Counted from the stretch's first letter, positions 17,763-26,611 are shown. The stretch: DNA of 64,000 nt from Pseudogracilibacillus auburnensis (GCF_003201975.1 NZ_QJJQ01000006.1:124001-188000); one strand, 5' to 3'. The notes: generated from the letters alone by a model not told the origin. Program-made: numbers and translations.

Positions 17763-18246
17763 CTCAACTTTCATACCAATAAAATAAGTTCAAACAGTTC
17801 GCTTGGTAAAGCTTAAGGTACTTCTAATGATCCTTTACAACCTCGGTATAATAAACTGAATTTAGCTGATAGGATGTCTACTGAGGTCCGCAGTCCAAAT
17901 ACATCTTCGCTTGCCGTGGGCGGCTGTTGAGCTCCCTTGGTGCTGACGCACTACGTGATCTCATCTAGGCCTTCCTCCCACAGGCGTCTTGATGGGTTTG
18001 AACTGCTCCGAATGATAAATATGATTTAGCACTCTAATTATGTTCCCAGTATATATCTCCAAACTAGTCTCGGTGAGCGCAGTGCGGCGACTTCCGCGGA
18101 AAACGTCCGTACGGAGCGAGCCCAGATGGATATCAGCTTAAACTTAAGAACAAATGAATCATCCAAAGTCAACTTGACAACTGTATCTTCATTCCATTTA
18201 ATTCTACCAAGACTTTCTTGTTCATTTCACTATGCGAAAGTTGAGT
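17762..18246. mobile_element. Non-autonomous transposon-like element, copy 1 (485 bp)
   Basis: The element starts ACTCAACTTTC and ends GAAAGTTGAGT, an inverted repeat, and is flanked on both sides by GAGTA (17757-17761 and 18247-18251), a 5-bp target duplication. The same termini, and about 80 bp of similar right-end sequence, occur in copy 2 at 35790-36206, which has its own different 5-bp duplication. There is no transposase gene. The interior holds GC-richer sequence of the kind often seen as intergenic repeats in Bacillaceae (for example around 17920-18000). The insertion sits exactly at the stop codon of the CtaG-like gene. No gene is seen between here and 18339. Confidence 0.75.
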
Positions 18247-18339
18247 GAGTAATATATAGAAACTTAATTGAAACTTTAGTCCCCTATGTATACAATGGAA
18301 AGTAGATATTATTTCCTTATAAAAGGTAGGGGACGATGG

Positions 18340-19020
18340 TTGAAGAATAAAAAATTAGTTGTTTTTAATATAATTATTCTCATTCTTTTTGTTGCCGTTG
18401 TATTTATCGGTAGGAATACATGGGGAGTGGCAAATACATCAGCAAAATCAGACGATAATGAAGAAGCGGTGGAACAAAAACCTGTAGTAACCTTTCAAGC
18501 TAATCCTACATTATTAGCTAGTTCCTATGTAAAGAAAAAGAAGGCTGATTTTGAACTCTTTGAACGAGAGGAATTAGAAATTGTGGAGTTAGAAGAGGAG
18601 GAAGAGGAAGAACCACTGGAGGAAGAAGAGGTTGTTGCTTACGAGCCAGTGGAAACAGTCGATGAAGAGATTGATAGTTACCAAGCACCTGTGAATACTT
18701 GGAATAGTCAGCAGAGTAATACGAATTCCTATACAGGTTCTAGTGAAAATAATAGATCTACTTATCCGAATAAACCAAAAACTGAATCAAAAGGGAAAGG
18801 TGGTTCTGAACAATCGGGTTCTAATCAAAAACCACCAGCGGAACCAAAGCCAAAGCCAAAGCCGGATCCAAAGCCAGATCCAAAGCCAGATCCAAAGCCA
18901 GATCCAAAACCAGATCCAAAGCCAGATCCAAAACCAGATCCAAAACCAGATCCAAATCCAGATCCAAATCCGGATCCAAAACCAGATCCAAAACCAGATC
19001 CGGGAGATGAGGATAATTAA
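18340..19020 (+). CDS. Membrane-anchored acidic protein with PKPDP repeats
   Basis: A 226-residue protein of unknown function. It starts with a short basic stretch and one hydrophobic segment (about residues 3-25), which could be a signal anchor or an uncleaved signal peptide. A highly acidic part (runs of Glu near residues 80-105), a Ser/Asn/Gln-rich part, and a C-terminal array of about 13 Lys-Pro-Asp-Pro units follow (encoded 18841-19008, a 12-bp repeat). I prefer TTG at 18340 because AGGGG lies seven bases upstream; an ATG at 18286 would add 18 residues without a ribosome site. Pro-rich tails like this typically span the cell wall. No enzymatic motif is visible. It lies directly after a transposon-like element. 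Confidence 0.6.
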   Translation: MKNKKLVVFNIIILILFVAVVFIGRNTWGVANTSAKSDDNEEAVEQKPVVTFQANPTLLASSYVKKKKADFELFEREELEIVELEEEEEEEPLEEEEVVAYEPVETVDEEIDSYQAPVNTWNSQQSNTNSYTGSSENNRSTYPNKPKTESKGKGGSEQSGSNQKPPAEPKPKPKPDPKPDPKPDPKPDPKPDPKPDPKPDPKPDPNPDPNPDPKPDPKPDPGDEDN

Positions 19021-19044
19021 TAATTCTTTTTGGAGGGTAATACG

Positions 19045-19734
19045 ATGACGAAAACAGCCATTGTTACAGGGGCAAGTAGTGGGATTGGTAAAGCAATTGC
19101 AATGAAACTTGCGGAAGAAAATATTAATGTCGTATTAGTTGCAAGGAGTGAAGATAAATTAACAACACTTGCAAAAGAAATTAATAACAAAGAAGGAGCA
19201 AATGCATTAGCAATCCCGACAGATGTTTCTAAACGAGAAGAAGTAGAAAAAATGGTAAAGGAAGCAAAAAAGCAATTTGGATCGATTGATGTTTATATAA
19301 ACAATGCTGGTCTTATGTTAAGTGCTGCCGTAACAGATGGACAAATAAATGACTGGGAACAAATGATAGATGTCAATATGAAAGGTGTTCTTTATGGGAT
19401 ACACGCTGTTGTTCCGGAGATGAAAGAGCGAAAAACCGGTCATCTTATTAATATCGCATCTGTGTCCGGGATAGAAGTAACGAAAAAAAGTACCGTTTAT
19501 AGTGCGACTAAATTTGCTGTTCGTGCAATCTCGATGGGACTTGAAAAGGAATTAGCGCATACAGGTGTTAGAGTAACGAATATTTCCCCAGGGATGGTTG
19601 ATACGAACTTAACGAGAAGGCATACTATCCAACGAAAACCACTTGCGCCAGAGGATCTTGCAAATGCTGTTTTTTATGCTTTGACACAACCAACATATGT
19701 GAATGTAAATGAAATAACCGTTCGACCTGTTTAA
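19045..19734 (+). CDS. Short-chain dehydrogenase/reductase (SDR)
   Basis: Classical SDR of 229 residues, an NAD(P)-dependent oxidoreductase of unknown substrate. Motifs: TGASSGIG (about residues 8-15), NNAG (about 85-88), and the catalytic pair YSATK with the preceding Ser in IASVSG. ATG at 19045 is preceded by GGAGGG. It starts 24 bp after the PKPDP protein and may be co-transcribed with it by proximity only. Cytoplasmic, no extra domains. Confidence 0.88.
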   Translation: MTKTAIVTGASSGIGKAIAMKLAEENINVVLVARSEDKLTTLAKEINNKEGANALAIPTDVSKREEVEKMVKEAKKQFGSIDVYINNAGLMLSAAVTDGQINDWEQMIDVNMKGVLYGIHAVVPEMKERKTGHLINIASVSGIEVTKKSTVYSATKFAVRAISMGLEKELAHTGVRVTNISPGMVDTNLTRRHTIQRKPLAPEDLANAVFYALTQPTYVNVNEITVRPV

Positions 19735-19866
19735 AACGAGAAAAAAGCTATTACGTTTCCATGAAAAACGTTGAAATACATTTTTAGATTAGCAAAATAA
19801 AAAAATATTTGTTATTATTAATTTGTAAAATATACGTTAAAACAATTTAATTTCATTACAATTTTT

Positions 19867-19932
19867 ATAAAGGTGACTTTAGTTTAATTAGGATTTAACA
19901 TGCTATCACTTTCTAAATAAAGTCACCTTTAT
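19867..19932. repeat. Perfect 15-bp inverted repeat in the SDR-ndh gap
   Basis: ATAAAGGTGACTTTA (19867-19881) is repeated inverted at 19918-19932, with a 36-base loop. It may act as a terminator for both flanking transcripts, but there is no clean T-tract and the loop is large. The remaining gap (19735-20129) is very AT-rich and contains a TATAAT at 20041-20046 that could be the ndh -10 box; nothing else is recognised. Confidence 0.45.
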
Positions 19933-20129
19933 ATGGTGTGTTTTTCCTTAATTTTTCAAGTGATTGGATCGATAAAATAAAAGATTGTTCAATCATTCAC
20001 CAACTTTGTGTATATATATTAAATCGTGTTTAATACTTTGTATAATGAGATTTACTTATGTACAATAATGATAATACAATTTTTTATCGTGGAGTAAAGT
20101 GTAAACTAATATCAGGAAGGTGGATTTTA

Positions 20130-21341
20130 ATGAGTATTAAACCTAAAATTGTTGTTCTTGGAGCAGGATATGCTGGTTTAAAAACAACTAGAGAATTAAC
20201 AAAATTGTTGTCACCAGAAGAGGCAGATATCGTCTTAGTAAATAAACATAATTACCATTATGAAACAACTTGGCTCCATGAAGTTGCAGCAGGAACGATC
20301 AATCCAAACCAAGCGCGCTTCATGATTAGTGATGTGATTAATCCGAATAGAGTCCGCTTGATTTATGATGCAGTTGAAGAAGTAAATACAGAAGATCAAC
20401 GAATAATTTTGGAAAATGGTGAAATTACATACGATTACTTAGTCATTGCCCTTGGATTTGAATCAAATACATTTGGTATTAAAGGCATGGAAGAGAATGC
20501 ATTTGCCATTGTCGATATTGATTCCAGTCGTTTAATTCGTGAACATATCGAACTTCAATTTGCAAAATATAAATCAGATGAAGAGACGGATGAATCTAGC
20601 CTAACGATTTTAGTAGGTGGTGCTGGATTTACTGGAATTGAGTTTGCTGGTGAATTAGCAGAGAGAGTACCACAGCTTTGTAAGAAATATGATATTGACC
20701 GTAGAAAAGTAAAAATTATTAATGTGGAAGCAATGCCTACTATTTTACCGATGTTTGATAAAGATTTAGTATCATATGCAATGAAATCTTTAGAAGATCG
20801 GGGTGTTGAGTTCAGATTAGGTGCCGCAATTAACGAATGTACAGAAGATAGCTTTATTATCGGTGAAGATAACGAAGAAATTAAAGCAGGTACGATCGTT
20901 TGGACAGGTGGAGTGACAGGTAATTCGGTACTTGGAAAATCAGGATTTGAATTAACGAGAGGAAAAGTTACGGTTGATGGTGATTTACGTGCTCCAGGCT
21001 ATGAAAATGTTTTTATTTTAGGTGATTGTGCTTGGGTAATGGATGAAGAAGCAGGTAGACCGTTTCCACCAACAGCTCAAGCTGCTATGCAACATGCAAG
21101 CACTTGTGCAAATAATATACAAGCATTATTATACGGAGAACCTTTGCAGAAGTTCGTCTTTGAAGATCGTGGAACTGTCGCCTCTTTAGGTGTTACAGAT
21201 GGAATTGGTAGTGTTTTTTCAGGTACACCATTAAAAGGTAAATCAGCTGCAGCAATGAAAAAAGTAGTTGATAACCGTTCAATCTTCTTACTAGGTGGAA
21301 CGAAAATATTACTTAAAAAAGGAAAAATACGCCCATTTTAA
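20130..21341 (+). CDS. ndh: Type II NADH dehydrogenase (NDH-2)
   Basis: Single-subunit, non-proton-pumping NADH:menaquinone oxidoreductase on the inner face of the membrane. The 403 residues show two Rossmann motifs, VLGAGYAGLKT (about residues 8-18) for FAD and VGGAGFTGIEFAGE (about 170-183) for NADH, plus the FAD-contact ILGDCAWV and PPTAQAAMQ. ATG at 20130 has GGAAGGTGG upstream and is preferred over an ATG at 20058. Feeds electrons to the quinone pool used by the respiratory enzymes. No Rex-type operator was recognised in the promoter. Confidence 0.9.
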   Translation: MSIKPKIVVLGAGYAGLKTTRELTKLLSPEEADIVLVNKHNYHYETTWLHEVAAGTINPNQARFMISDVINPNRVRLIYDAVEEVNTEDQRIILENGEITYDYLVIALGFESNTFGIKGMEENAFAIVDIDSSRLIREHIELQFAKYKSDEETDESSLTILVGGAGFTGIEFAGELAERVPQLCKKYDIDRRKVKIINVEAMPTILPMFDKDLVSYAMKSLEDRGVEFRLGAAINECTEDSFIIGEDNEEIKAGTIVWTGGVTGNSVLGKSGFELTRGKVTVDGDLRAPGYENVFILGDCAWVMDEEAGRPFPPTAQAAMQHASTCANNIQALLYGEPLQKFVFEDRGTVASLGVTDGIGSVFSGTPLKGKSAAAMKKVVDNRSIFLLGGTKILLKKGKIRPF

Positions 21342-21378
21342 TAAGTAAACAATATTTAGAAGGAGGAATTTCTAAAAT

Positions 21379-21477
21379 ATGAAAAACTTATGTAATACAT
21401 TGTTGATTATTTTTGCTTCTTTACTAGGCTATATTGTTGCCTCACGAATGATTGAAGAAACAAGAGATTTTCGTTAA
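21379..21477 (+). CDS. Small single-helix membrane protein
   Basis: A 32-residue open frame starting ATG, with AGGAGGAA about 12 bases upstream. The first two thirds form one hydrophobic helix (NTLLIIFASLLGYIVASRM), and the tail is charged (EETRDFR). It lies 37 bp after ndh and just before a strong terminator, so it belongs to the ndh transcript. I do not recognise the family. A real small protein is likely given ribosome site, start and terminator position, but the evidence is structural only. Confidence 0.5.
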   Translation: MKNLCNTLLIIFASLLGYIVASRMIEETRDFR

Positions 21478-21496
21478 TTTTTATACCTAACAAGTA

Positions 21497-21529
21497 AGTA
21501 GGAGATGATATCATCTTCTACTTTTTTTT
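21497..21529 (+). terminator. Terminator of the ndh transcript
   Basis: AGTAGGAGATGA pairs with TCATCTTCTACT (one mismatch) with practically no loop, followed by eight T. Confidence 0.85.
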
Positions 21530-21795
21530 GTTCCATTATGTAGGGATTGCTGAATGGAAGTCAAATCTAAAAATACAAAGGGTTGGACGTTGATACGAAG
21601 AGTTAGCTACTATCTTTGCATCAACTATGAAAAATCTTTCATAAGCCCCGTTAAAAAATTAGGGAACCAATGAACTGATTTGTTCAGCTGAAACGCATAT
21701 TTATTCAGGGCAGGAGCTGTTGAACTAACGTATTTTCAAATCGTTTATGGTAACTTAAGCAATATTTGTAGCGATAAGGCATAAATATTTTTCAT

Positions 21796-21890
21796 GAAGT
21801 GCGGAATTTTTGATTGCAAGTGCGTGATAGTTTCATAAAGTGCGGAAAATTTGAGTGCCATTGCGTAATACTTTTAAAAAGTGCGGAAAT
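21796..21890. repeat. Degenerate 20-21 bp periodic repeat, cluster B (GTGCG motif)
   Basis: GTGCG (once TTGCG) occurs at 21799, 21820, 21840, 21861 and 21881, spacings of 21, 20, 21 and 20 bp; the fullest unit is AAGTGCGGAAA. This is the complement of the motif in clusters A and C. The rest of the gap from the ndh terminator to 22035 holds no recognised gene or site. Confidence 0.6.
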
Positions 21891-22035
21891 GTTCACAAGC
21901 CCTGCAAATTCAAAAATAATAAATCACTACAATATCGATCGCTTTATCATTTTTTTGTACAAGGTGTGTTTTAAATCACAGACACGTGGTAATAGTAATT
22001 ATATAATGGCTACAAGTCCTTGAGGAGGGATTCAG

Positions 22036-22293
22036 ATGAATACCATTTTAATCGTTAGTAGTCTTCTATTAGTTATTATTGCGGCGGTCATAACTATTCA
22101 TGCATTAAAACAAGAAGAGAAAAAAATGAATGAATACAGTACAAAGGAATTTTCATTTGCGGATGCCCAAAAACGATCAAAGCATTACGAAGAAAATTCG
22201 GTATCTACCATGTTACCAATCCAAATATGGACATATATCATAGGTTTTATCGTTACAGTTATTTTAATTACGGCCTTTGCTATTTATTACTAA
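22036..22293 (+). CDS. Small two-helix membrane protein, unknown function
   Basis: An 85-residue protein with an N-terminal hydrophobic helix (residues 3-23), a charged middle (KQEEKKMNEYSTKEFSFADA), and a C-terminal helix (about 62-84). A strong GAGGAGGG site precedes the ATG. Both termini would lie on the same side of the membrane. I do not recognise the family. Its stop codon overlaps, tail to tail, the stop of the small minus-strand gene ending at 22290. Confidence 0.6.
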   Translation: MNTILIVSSLLLVIIAAVITIHALKQEEKKMNEYSTKEFSFADAQKRSKHYEENSVSTMLPIQIWTYIIGFIVTVILITAFAIYY

Positions 22294-22478
22294 AAATGTT
22301 TTGTACCGCGAAACATTTTCCGATAGGTAAAAGTGTATATCGTTAAATAGATGGATAAAAACAGCAATGGTAATGTAATTAAATAGGGGATAAGACGCAT
22401 AAGTGCAAAGAGATTTAAAATAATTAAGATGATGGTACAAAAAACAAAAAAGATGGGTAAATAATTTCTTGTATACAA
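22290..22478 (-). CDS. Small two-helix membrane protein, unknown function
   Basis: A 62-residue, very hydrophobic protein with two membrane helices (about residues 5-25 and 29-50) and a basic tail ending YRKMFRGTKHF. I place the start at TTG 22478 because GGAGGTGG lies five bases upstream; a GTG nine bases earlier lies inside that ribosome site. It stands downstream of nothing obvious on its strand and overlaps the plus-strand small gene by four bases at the 3' ends. Function unknown. Confidence 0.5.
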   Translation of the reverse strand: MYTRNYLPIFFVFCTIILIILNLFALMRLIPYLITLPLLFLSIYLTIYTFTYRKMFRGTKHF

Positions 22479-22568
22479 CGATACCACCTCCTAATAAACT
22501 ATATGCACGAATAGAGGTGAAATATGATGGGACTGCTTGAGTAAACAATAATTCATCATTAGATAAAA

Positions 22569-22599
22569 AGGTACACCAATTAATCGTTTTGGTGTACCT
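22569..22599 (-). terminator. Terminator of spxH
   Basis: AGGTACACCA and TGGTGTACCT form a perfect 10-bp stem followed on the minus strand by a T-rich run (CTTTTTATC). The spxH stop codon lies in the loop. Confidence 0.75.
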
Positions 22600-23446
22600 C
22601 GGCTTTATTTTGGCCACAATATTCCCAAAAAAGTATCCCATTGATAACTACTTGTTTAACTTTCTGCATAAGCTGTAATTGTTTTAATTTTTTCTCCGCT
22701 TCTTTTTCTGATAAATCAAATATAAAGGCTATTTCTTCTGTTTGTAGTCGCCCATATTGGATGAAGCATGCTTCAATGGTTGGTTTCGAAAAATTAGTTA
22801 ATTCAAAATGTAACATTTTCTTAAGCACAAACGTGTAAGCGTCATACGTTTGGAGGCCGGAAACTTTCACACTATATTCTTCATTATGTTGGCTGAAAAA
22901 AACGAGTGTCGGATATTGATTCACATCCATTTCATGCATTAATTGGATGTCTGATTCATATGCTTTTTTTGCCGAAGAGGAAAGAAGGTCATTTTCAAAT
23001 TCACGGATGTCTAAATCTGTATTCTCTACCGAATGAGCAAGAATATCATGGATCGATTCATTTTTATTATAAAGAAATATCGCTTCTTGGACGCTACGCA
23101 AAAAATCACGACCTGCTTTGTTACCTTGCAAAGCAGCAGCTTTAATGCTAATAAAACCATAATACTTATTTAAATGGTCCCCATTGTGAATGATGTGATT
23201 TTCTTCTTTTTTGTCTAGTAATCTATGAGGCGATTCATTATATATATGACTAATAATTGGTCGTACATTAAAAAAAGCACCATATTCCATCGTTAATTTT
23301 TTCATATATCGTTCTAATTCCCAACATTGTTGGCAGAAAGGATCTACAAAGTAATAAATCATGATCGGTTTATGAAAAAAATTGATAAACGGATGATTTA
23401 CATTTGAACGAGTCGACTCACTATGTACATGATAAGCATCCATCCT
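22580..23446 (-). CDS. spxH: SpxH (YjbH), ClpXP adaptor for Spx degradation
   Basis: DsbA-like, thioredoxin-fold cytoplasmic protein that presents the stress regulator Spx to ClpXP. The signature FVDPFCQQCWELE, with its CxxC, is near residues 33-45, and the later cis-Pro region MDVNQYPTLVFF is present. The protein has 288 residues from ATG at 23446, which has GAGGG six bases upstream; an in-frame ATG five codons earlier has no ribosome site. In B. subtilis yjbH is followed by yjbI, encoding truncated haemoglobin; here the two are adjacent and transcribed in the same direction, with yjbI upstream. Confidence 0.88.
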   Translation of the reverse strand, partial: RMDAYHVHSESTRSNVNHPFINFFHKPIMIYYFVDPFCQQCWELERYMKKLTMEYGAFFNVRPIISHIYNESPHRLLDKKEENHIIHNGDHLNKYYGFISIKAAALQGNKAGRDFLRSVQEAIFLYNKNESIHDILAHSVENTDLDIREFENDLLSSSAKKAYESDIQLMHEMDVNQYPTLVFFSQHNEEYSVKVSGLQTYDAYTFVLKKMLHFELTNFSKPTIEACFIQYGRLQTEEIAFIFDLSEKEAEKKLKQLQLMQKVKQVVINGILFWEYCGQNKAEVHQND

Positions 23447-23594
23447 GAATCCCTCTTTCATTTTAATAGTAAGAAAAATTCTTATTCCTAAAGCATGAAA
23501 ACATCAAGTGAAACCGAACTACATTTGTATCCTATTCATATGTTTATCTTTCGTAAATATGCTAGCATCGCAAAATTTGTAGATAAAGGGAATG

Positions 23595-23975
23595 TTACGC
23601 TTCTGTATTGATCATATGAACAGCAGTCATTGTAAGTCTTTCAAAAATGGCTGAACGATAAGGTTCTTCTATATTTGCTTCTTCTAACGCTTTATTCATA
23701 CATTCTAACCAAGCATCTTTTCTATCTGGCGTAATTTCAAATTCCATATGTCTTCTTTTTAACATCGGATGGCCTCTATCTTGAAAATATAGATTCGGAC
23801 CACCAAAAAATTGTGTTAAAAATAAGCGTTGTTTTCTCGCTGATTCTTCTAGATCGTCTGGGAAAATAGGAATTAGTTTAGGGTGTTTTCCAATATGTTT
23901 ATATAATGAATCGATTATTTTATCGACAGCTTCTTGTCCACCAATTGCTTCATAAATTGTTCCAGGCTTTAACAT
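23595..23975 (-). CDS. yjbI: Truncated haemoglobin, group II (YjbI family)
   Basis: A 126-residue haem protein of the 2-on-2 globin group. It shows TIYEAIGGQEAVDKIID at the N-terminus, YFQDRGHPMLKRRHMEF around the distal/proximal haem region, and a conserved Trp in KDAWLECM. Such proteins bind oxygen or NO with high affinity; in S. aureus and B. subtilis the gene is linked to yjbH and connected with protecting the thiol protein from oxidative damage. It lies 148 bp upstream of spxH on the same strand. Confidence 0.9.
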   Translation of the reverse strand: MLKPGTIYEAIGGQEAVDKIIDSLYKHIGKHPKLIPIFPDDLEESARKQRLFLTQFFGGPNLYFQDRGHPMLKRRHMEFEITPDRKDAWLECMNKALEEANIEEPYRSAIFERLTMTAVHMINTEA

Positions 23976-24046
23976 AATAAGACTCCTCTAATATTTTTAC
24001 ATATTGTAACAATGGAATAATTCAAACGCAAAATATCTGCTTTTCT

Positions 24047-24616
24047 CTACGTCAAACTATAAAAAAAGCGTTCTATTTTTGTCACTGATTTTCTTTCTTT
24101 AATCTTGTATGCTTGTAAAATTTTCTGGAAAGCAGGTAACCCTTTTTCGTGTGTCGGTGCTTCAATTTCTAGTTCGTAATCCGTTTTCCCATTATACATA
24201 CTTTGGTCAAGAACATATTCAATTTCTTCTCTCATGAACGTTTTTCTTAATGTTGTTAAGGCCCCAAGGTAAACTAAATTGGCTTCATCGATTTGTAATT
24301 GTTGAAGCTGTTTTGTGATATTTGGTTTGGGTATTGGTGTTCCATTGATCCAGCTAACAAATTCTTTTTCTGTTAAAGTATCATGGGTCTCTAAAATACC
24401 ATCACTATGTGGTTCTTTCAATGTTAATGTGTACGTATTACCTTTTTTACGGATGCGTAATGCACAACGAACATTTTTTAATGCCATTACTTTTGTATCA
24501 AAATAGTAATTTGTTTGTTCTACACCTTGATCGGGAAATGGTAAATTTTTAGCTAATCGATCAAATTCTACTTTTGTTAAAAGCACCTTATATTCTATTT
24601 CTATTTCTTGTGACAT
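24047..24616 (-). CDS. yjbK: CYTH-domain protein, triphosphate tunnel family (YjbK)
   Basis: A 189-residue CYTH-fold protein. The N-terminal EIEIEYK (ExExK) is the family signature for metal-triphosphate binding in a beta-tunnel. Further basic and acidic residues (CALRIRKK, TLKEPH, YELEIEAP) alternate as expected for tunnel strands. Likely hydrolyses tripolyphosphate or a nucleoside triphosphate; the natural substrate of YjbK is uncertain. It stands divergently from NAD kinase. In B. subtilis the small alarmone synthetase yjbM lies between yjbK and yjbN; here the 175-bp gap has no gene. Confidence 0.85.
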   Translation of the reverse strand: MSQEIEIEYKVLLTKVEFDRLAKNLPFPDQGVEQTNYYFDTKVMALKNVRCALRIRKKGNTYTLTLKEPHSDGILETHDTLTEKEFVSWINGTPIPKPNITKQLQQLQIDEANLVYLGALTTLRKTFMREEIEYVLDQSMYNGKTDYELEIEAPTHEKGLPAFQKILQAYKIKERKSVTKIERFFYSLT

Positions 24617-24791
24617 AATTCCTCCAAAAAGATCATCATTTGCTATCTATTCTTATTATCGCTAATGAAAGGATAAGATGCAAAAGATCAATCTTAGCAA
24701 GTCACATATCTTTGATAGGTAAGAGAAGGATAGTATGATAAAATGAACATAGTGAATATGTAATTATTGGTTGCACTAGGAGGTTAATTGG

Positions 24792-25601
24792 ATGAACTTT
24801 ACAATCGTATCTCGCGGAGATGAACGATCAAATAAAATTAAAGCGAAAATGAAACAATATTTGATCGATTTTGATTTGGTTTACAATCATGAAAATCCAG
24901 ATTTAGTCATTTCTGTAGGTGGAGACGGAACATTTTTAGAAGCGTTTCGTCGCTATGTTGATAAATTAGATACGACAGCATTTTTAGGTGTTCATACGGG
25001 ACATTTAGGGTTTTATACCGATTGGACTTCAAATGAAATTGAAAAACTTGTGATTGAAATTGCAAAAACTCCTTTTCATGTTGTTGAATATCCATTACTC
25101 GAAGTTATTATACGTTTTAGTGGAGAAGAAAAATCAACGAGAGTACTTGCTTTAAACGAAACAACGATAAAAACAGTAGAAGGTTCTGTCGTTTTTGATG
25201 TCCAAATTCGTGGCGAGCATTTTGAAACATTTAGAGGAGATGGGCTTTGTATTTCGACACCATCTGGAAGTACAGCATATAATAAAGCGTTGGGCGGGGG
25301 AATTATTCACCCATCGCTTGAGGCGATTCAAGTAACGGAAATAGCGTCGATCAACAACCGAGTATTTAGAACGATTGGTTCACCGCTTATTTTACCGAAA
25401 CATCATACATTTCTATTAAAACCTTTAAGAAAAGATAGCTTTATTATTGCGATCGATCATATTACAAAATCATATGCAAATGTTAAATCGATTCAATCTC
25501 GGGTCGCCAAAGAGCGGGTTCGATTTGTTCGTTATCGTCCATTTCCGTTTTGGAATCGAGTGCGTGATTCCTTCGTTACAGAAGTGAAAAGAGAAGACTA
25601 G
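24792..25601 (+). CDS. nadF: NAD kinase
   Basis: Phosphorylates NAD to NADP. The 269 residues match Bacillus NAD kinase. The catalytic GGDGT motif is at residues 43-47 with Asp45, followed by ALNETTIK (the NE motif) and the glycine-rich [19 protein letters not shown] has AGGAGG nine bases ahead. The pseudouridine synthase gene follows after 16 bp, the conserved yjbN-yjbO order. Cytoplasmic. Confidence 0.95.
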   Translation: MNFTIVSRGDERSNKIKAKMKQYLIDFDLVYNHENPDLVISVGGDGTFLEAFRRYVDKLDTTAFLGVHTGHLGFYTDWTSNEIEKLVIEIAKTPFHVVEYPLLEVIIRFSGEEKSTRVLALNETTIKTVEGSVVFDVQIRGEHFETFRGDGLCISTPSGSTAYNKALGGGIIHPSLEAIQVTEIASINNRVFRTIGSPLILPKHHTFLLKPLRKDSFIIAIDHITKSYANVKSIQSRVAKERVRFVRYRPFPFWNRVRDSFVTEVKRED

Positions 25602-25617
25602 TATAGGTGATATGTAA

Positions 25618-26499
25618 GTGGAATGGAAAATTACAAAACAATACGATGGAATGATGCTACGGGATTATTTATTTGACGTGCTACATTTTTCTAATCGGTT
25701 AGTTAAAAAAGCAAAAGAAACGGAAAGCAACATATTAGTAAATGGGGAAAGAAAAACGGTCCGTTACATCGTAAAATCTGGTGATATACTTACAATTGAA
25801 CTGAAAGCAGAAAAGATAAGCGATTCCATTATCCCTGAAAATATTCCGTTACAAATGGTGTATGAAGACGATTTTTTTATGATTATTAATAAAAAGGCAA
25901 ATATGCCAACGATTCCTTCCAGGCTTCATCAAACAGGCACGATTGCGAATGGATTACGCTATTATTATGAAAAAAATAATATTCCATCCACCGTACATAT
26001 TGTAACAAGACTTGACAAAGATACATCAGGATTAGTATTAATTGCAAAACATCAATATAGCCATTCGCTATTTTCTAACTTGCAAAGAAAGAATGAATTA
26101 AAGCGAAAATATACGGCTATCGTTCACGGAAGATTAGCAAAAAAGCAAGATATGATTGATGAACCGATTGGCAGAAATCCTCATTCCATTATTGAACGAA
26201 TGGTTACGAGTGAAGGAAAAAAAGCGGTAACCCGTTATGAAGTAGTAAAGGAAACAAAGCAATTTTCTGTTGTTGAAATTGAACTTGAAACAGGAAGAAC
26301 ACATCAAATTCGTGTGCATTTCTCTTTTATAGGTCATCCGTTAGTTGGGGATGATTTATATGGTGGTAGTAAGAAAATTATTGGTAGACAAGCATTACAT
26401 TGTTCAGAAATAAGTTTTGTCCATCCTGTTCTAAAAAAGGAAATGAGATTTTCCTCAAAGCTTGCTTCTGATATCGCAATGATTTTTACGTCATTATAG
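25618..26499 (+). CDS. yjbO: RluA-family 23S rRNA pseudouridine synthase (YjbO)
   Basis: A 293-residue pseudouridine synthase. An S4-like RNA-binding N-terminus (residues 12-60) precedes the catalytic domain; motif II reads TRLDKDTSGLVL with catalytic Asp133, and RTHQIRVHF is motif III. GTG start with AGGTGATAT upstream. Co-transcribed with NAD kinase. RluD-like specificity for helix 69 is likely from family resemblance but cannot be fixed from sequence alone. Confidence 0.9.
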   Translation: MEWKITKQYDGMMLRDYLFDVLHFSNRLVKKAKETESNILVNGERKTVRYIVKSGDILTIELKAEKISDSIIPENIPLQMVYEDDFFMIINKKANMPTIPSRLHQTGTIANGLRYYYEKNNIPSTVHIVTRLDKDTSGLVLIAKHQYSHSLFSNLQRKNELKRKYTAIVHGRLAKKQDMIDEPIGRNPHSIIERMVTSEGKKAVTRYEVVKETKQFSVVEIELETGRTHQIRVHFSFIGHPLVGDDLYGGSKKIIGRQALHCSEISFVHPVLKKEMRFSSKLASDIAMIFTSL

Positions 26500-26500
26500 T

Positions 26501-26548
26501 GCGTGTTTAAAAATGCCGATAAAAGGACCGAGAAGTTCCGCTTATCGA
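26501..26548. repeat. Partial copy of the 148-bp inverted-end repeat
   Basis: About 45 bp here (TGTTTAAAAATGCCG, then GACCGAGAAGTTC) match the left end of the element at 39750-39897 with a few mismatches. The rest of the element is absent, so this is a decayed fragment just upstream of the mgtE promoter. Confidence 0.5.
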
Positions 26549-26555
26549 AAAACGT

Positions 26556-26583
26556 TTGACAATTTGCGTTCATTTGTTAAGAT
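26556..26583 (+). promoter_or_regulatory. Promoter of the M-box/mgtE transcript
   Basis: TTGACA (26556-26561), 16-bp spacer, TAAGAT (26578-26583). The predicted start near 26590 lies just before the riboswitch. Confidence 0.6.
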
Positions 26584-26611
26584 AGATAATGGATTAACAA
26601 TATAAATTAAA

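Noticed and set aside
18743-19048. 101-codon frame rich in Gln/Ile/Asn
   Set aside because: Shadow of the PKPDP repeat in another frame; its low complexity is a by-product of the 12-bp DNA repeat.
22264-22641. 125-codon minus-strand frame overlapping the small membrane gene
   Set aside because: Different frame from the one with the good ribosome site, overlaps the spxH terminator and lacks its own start signal.
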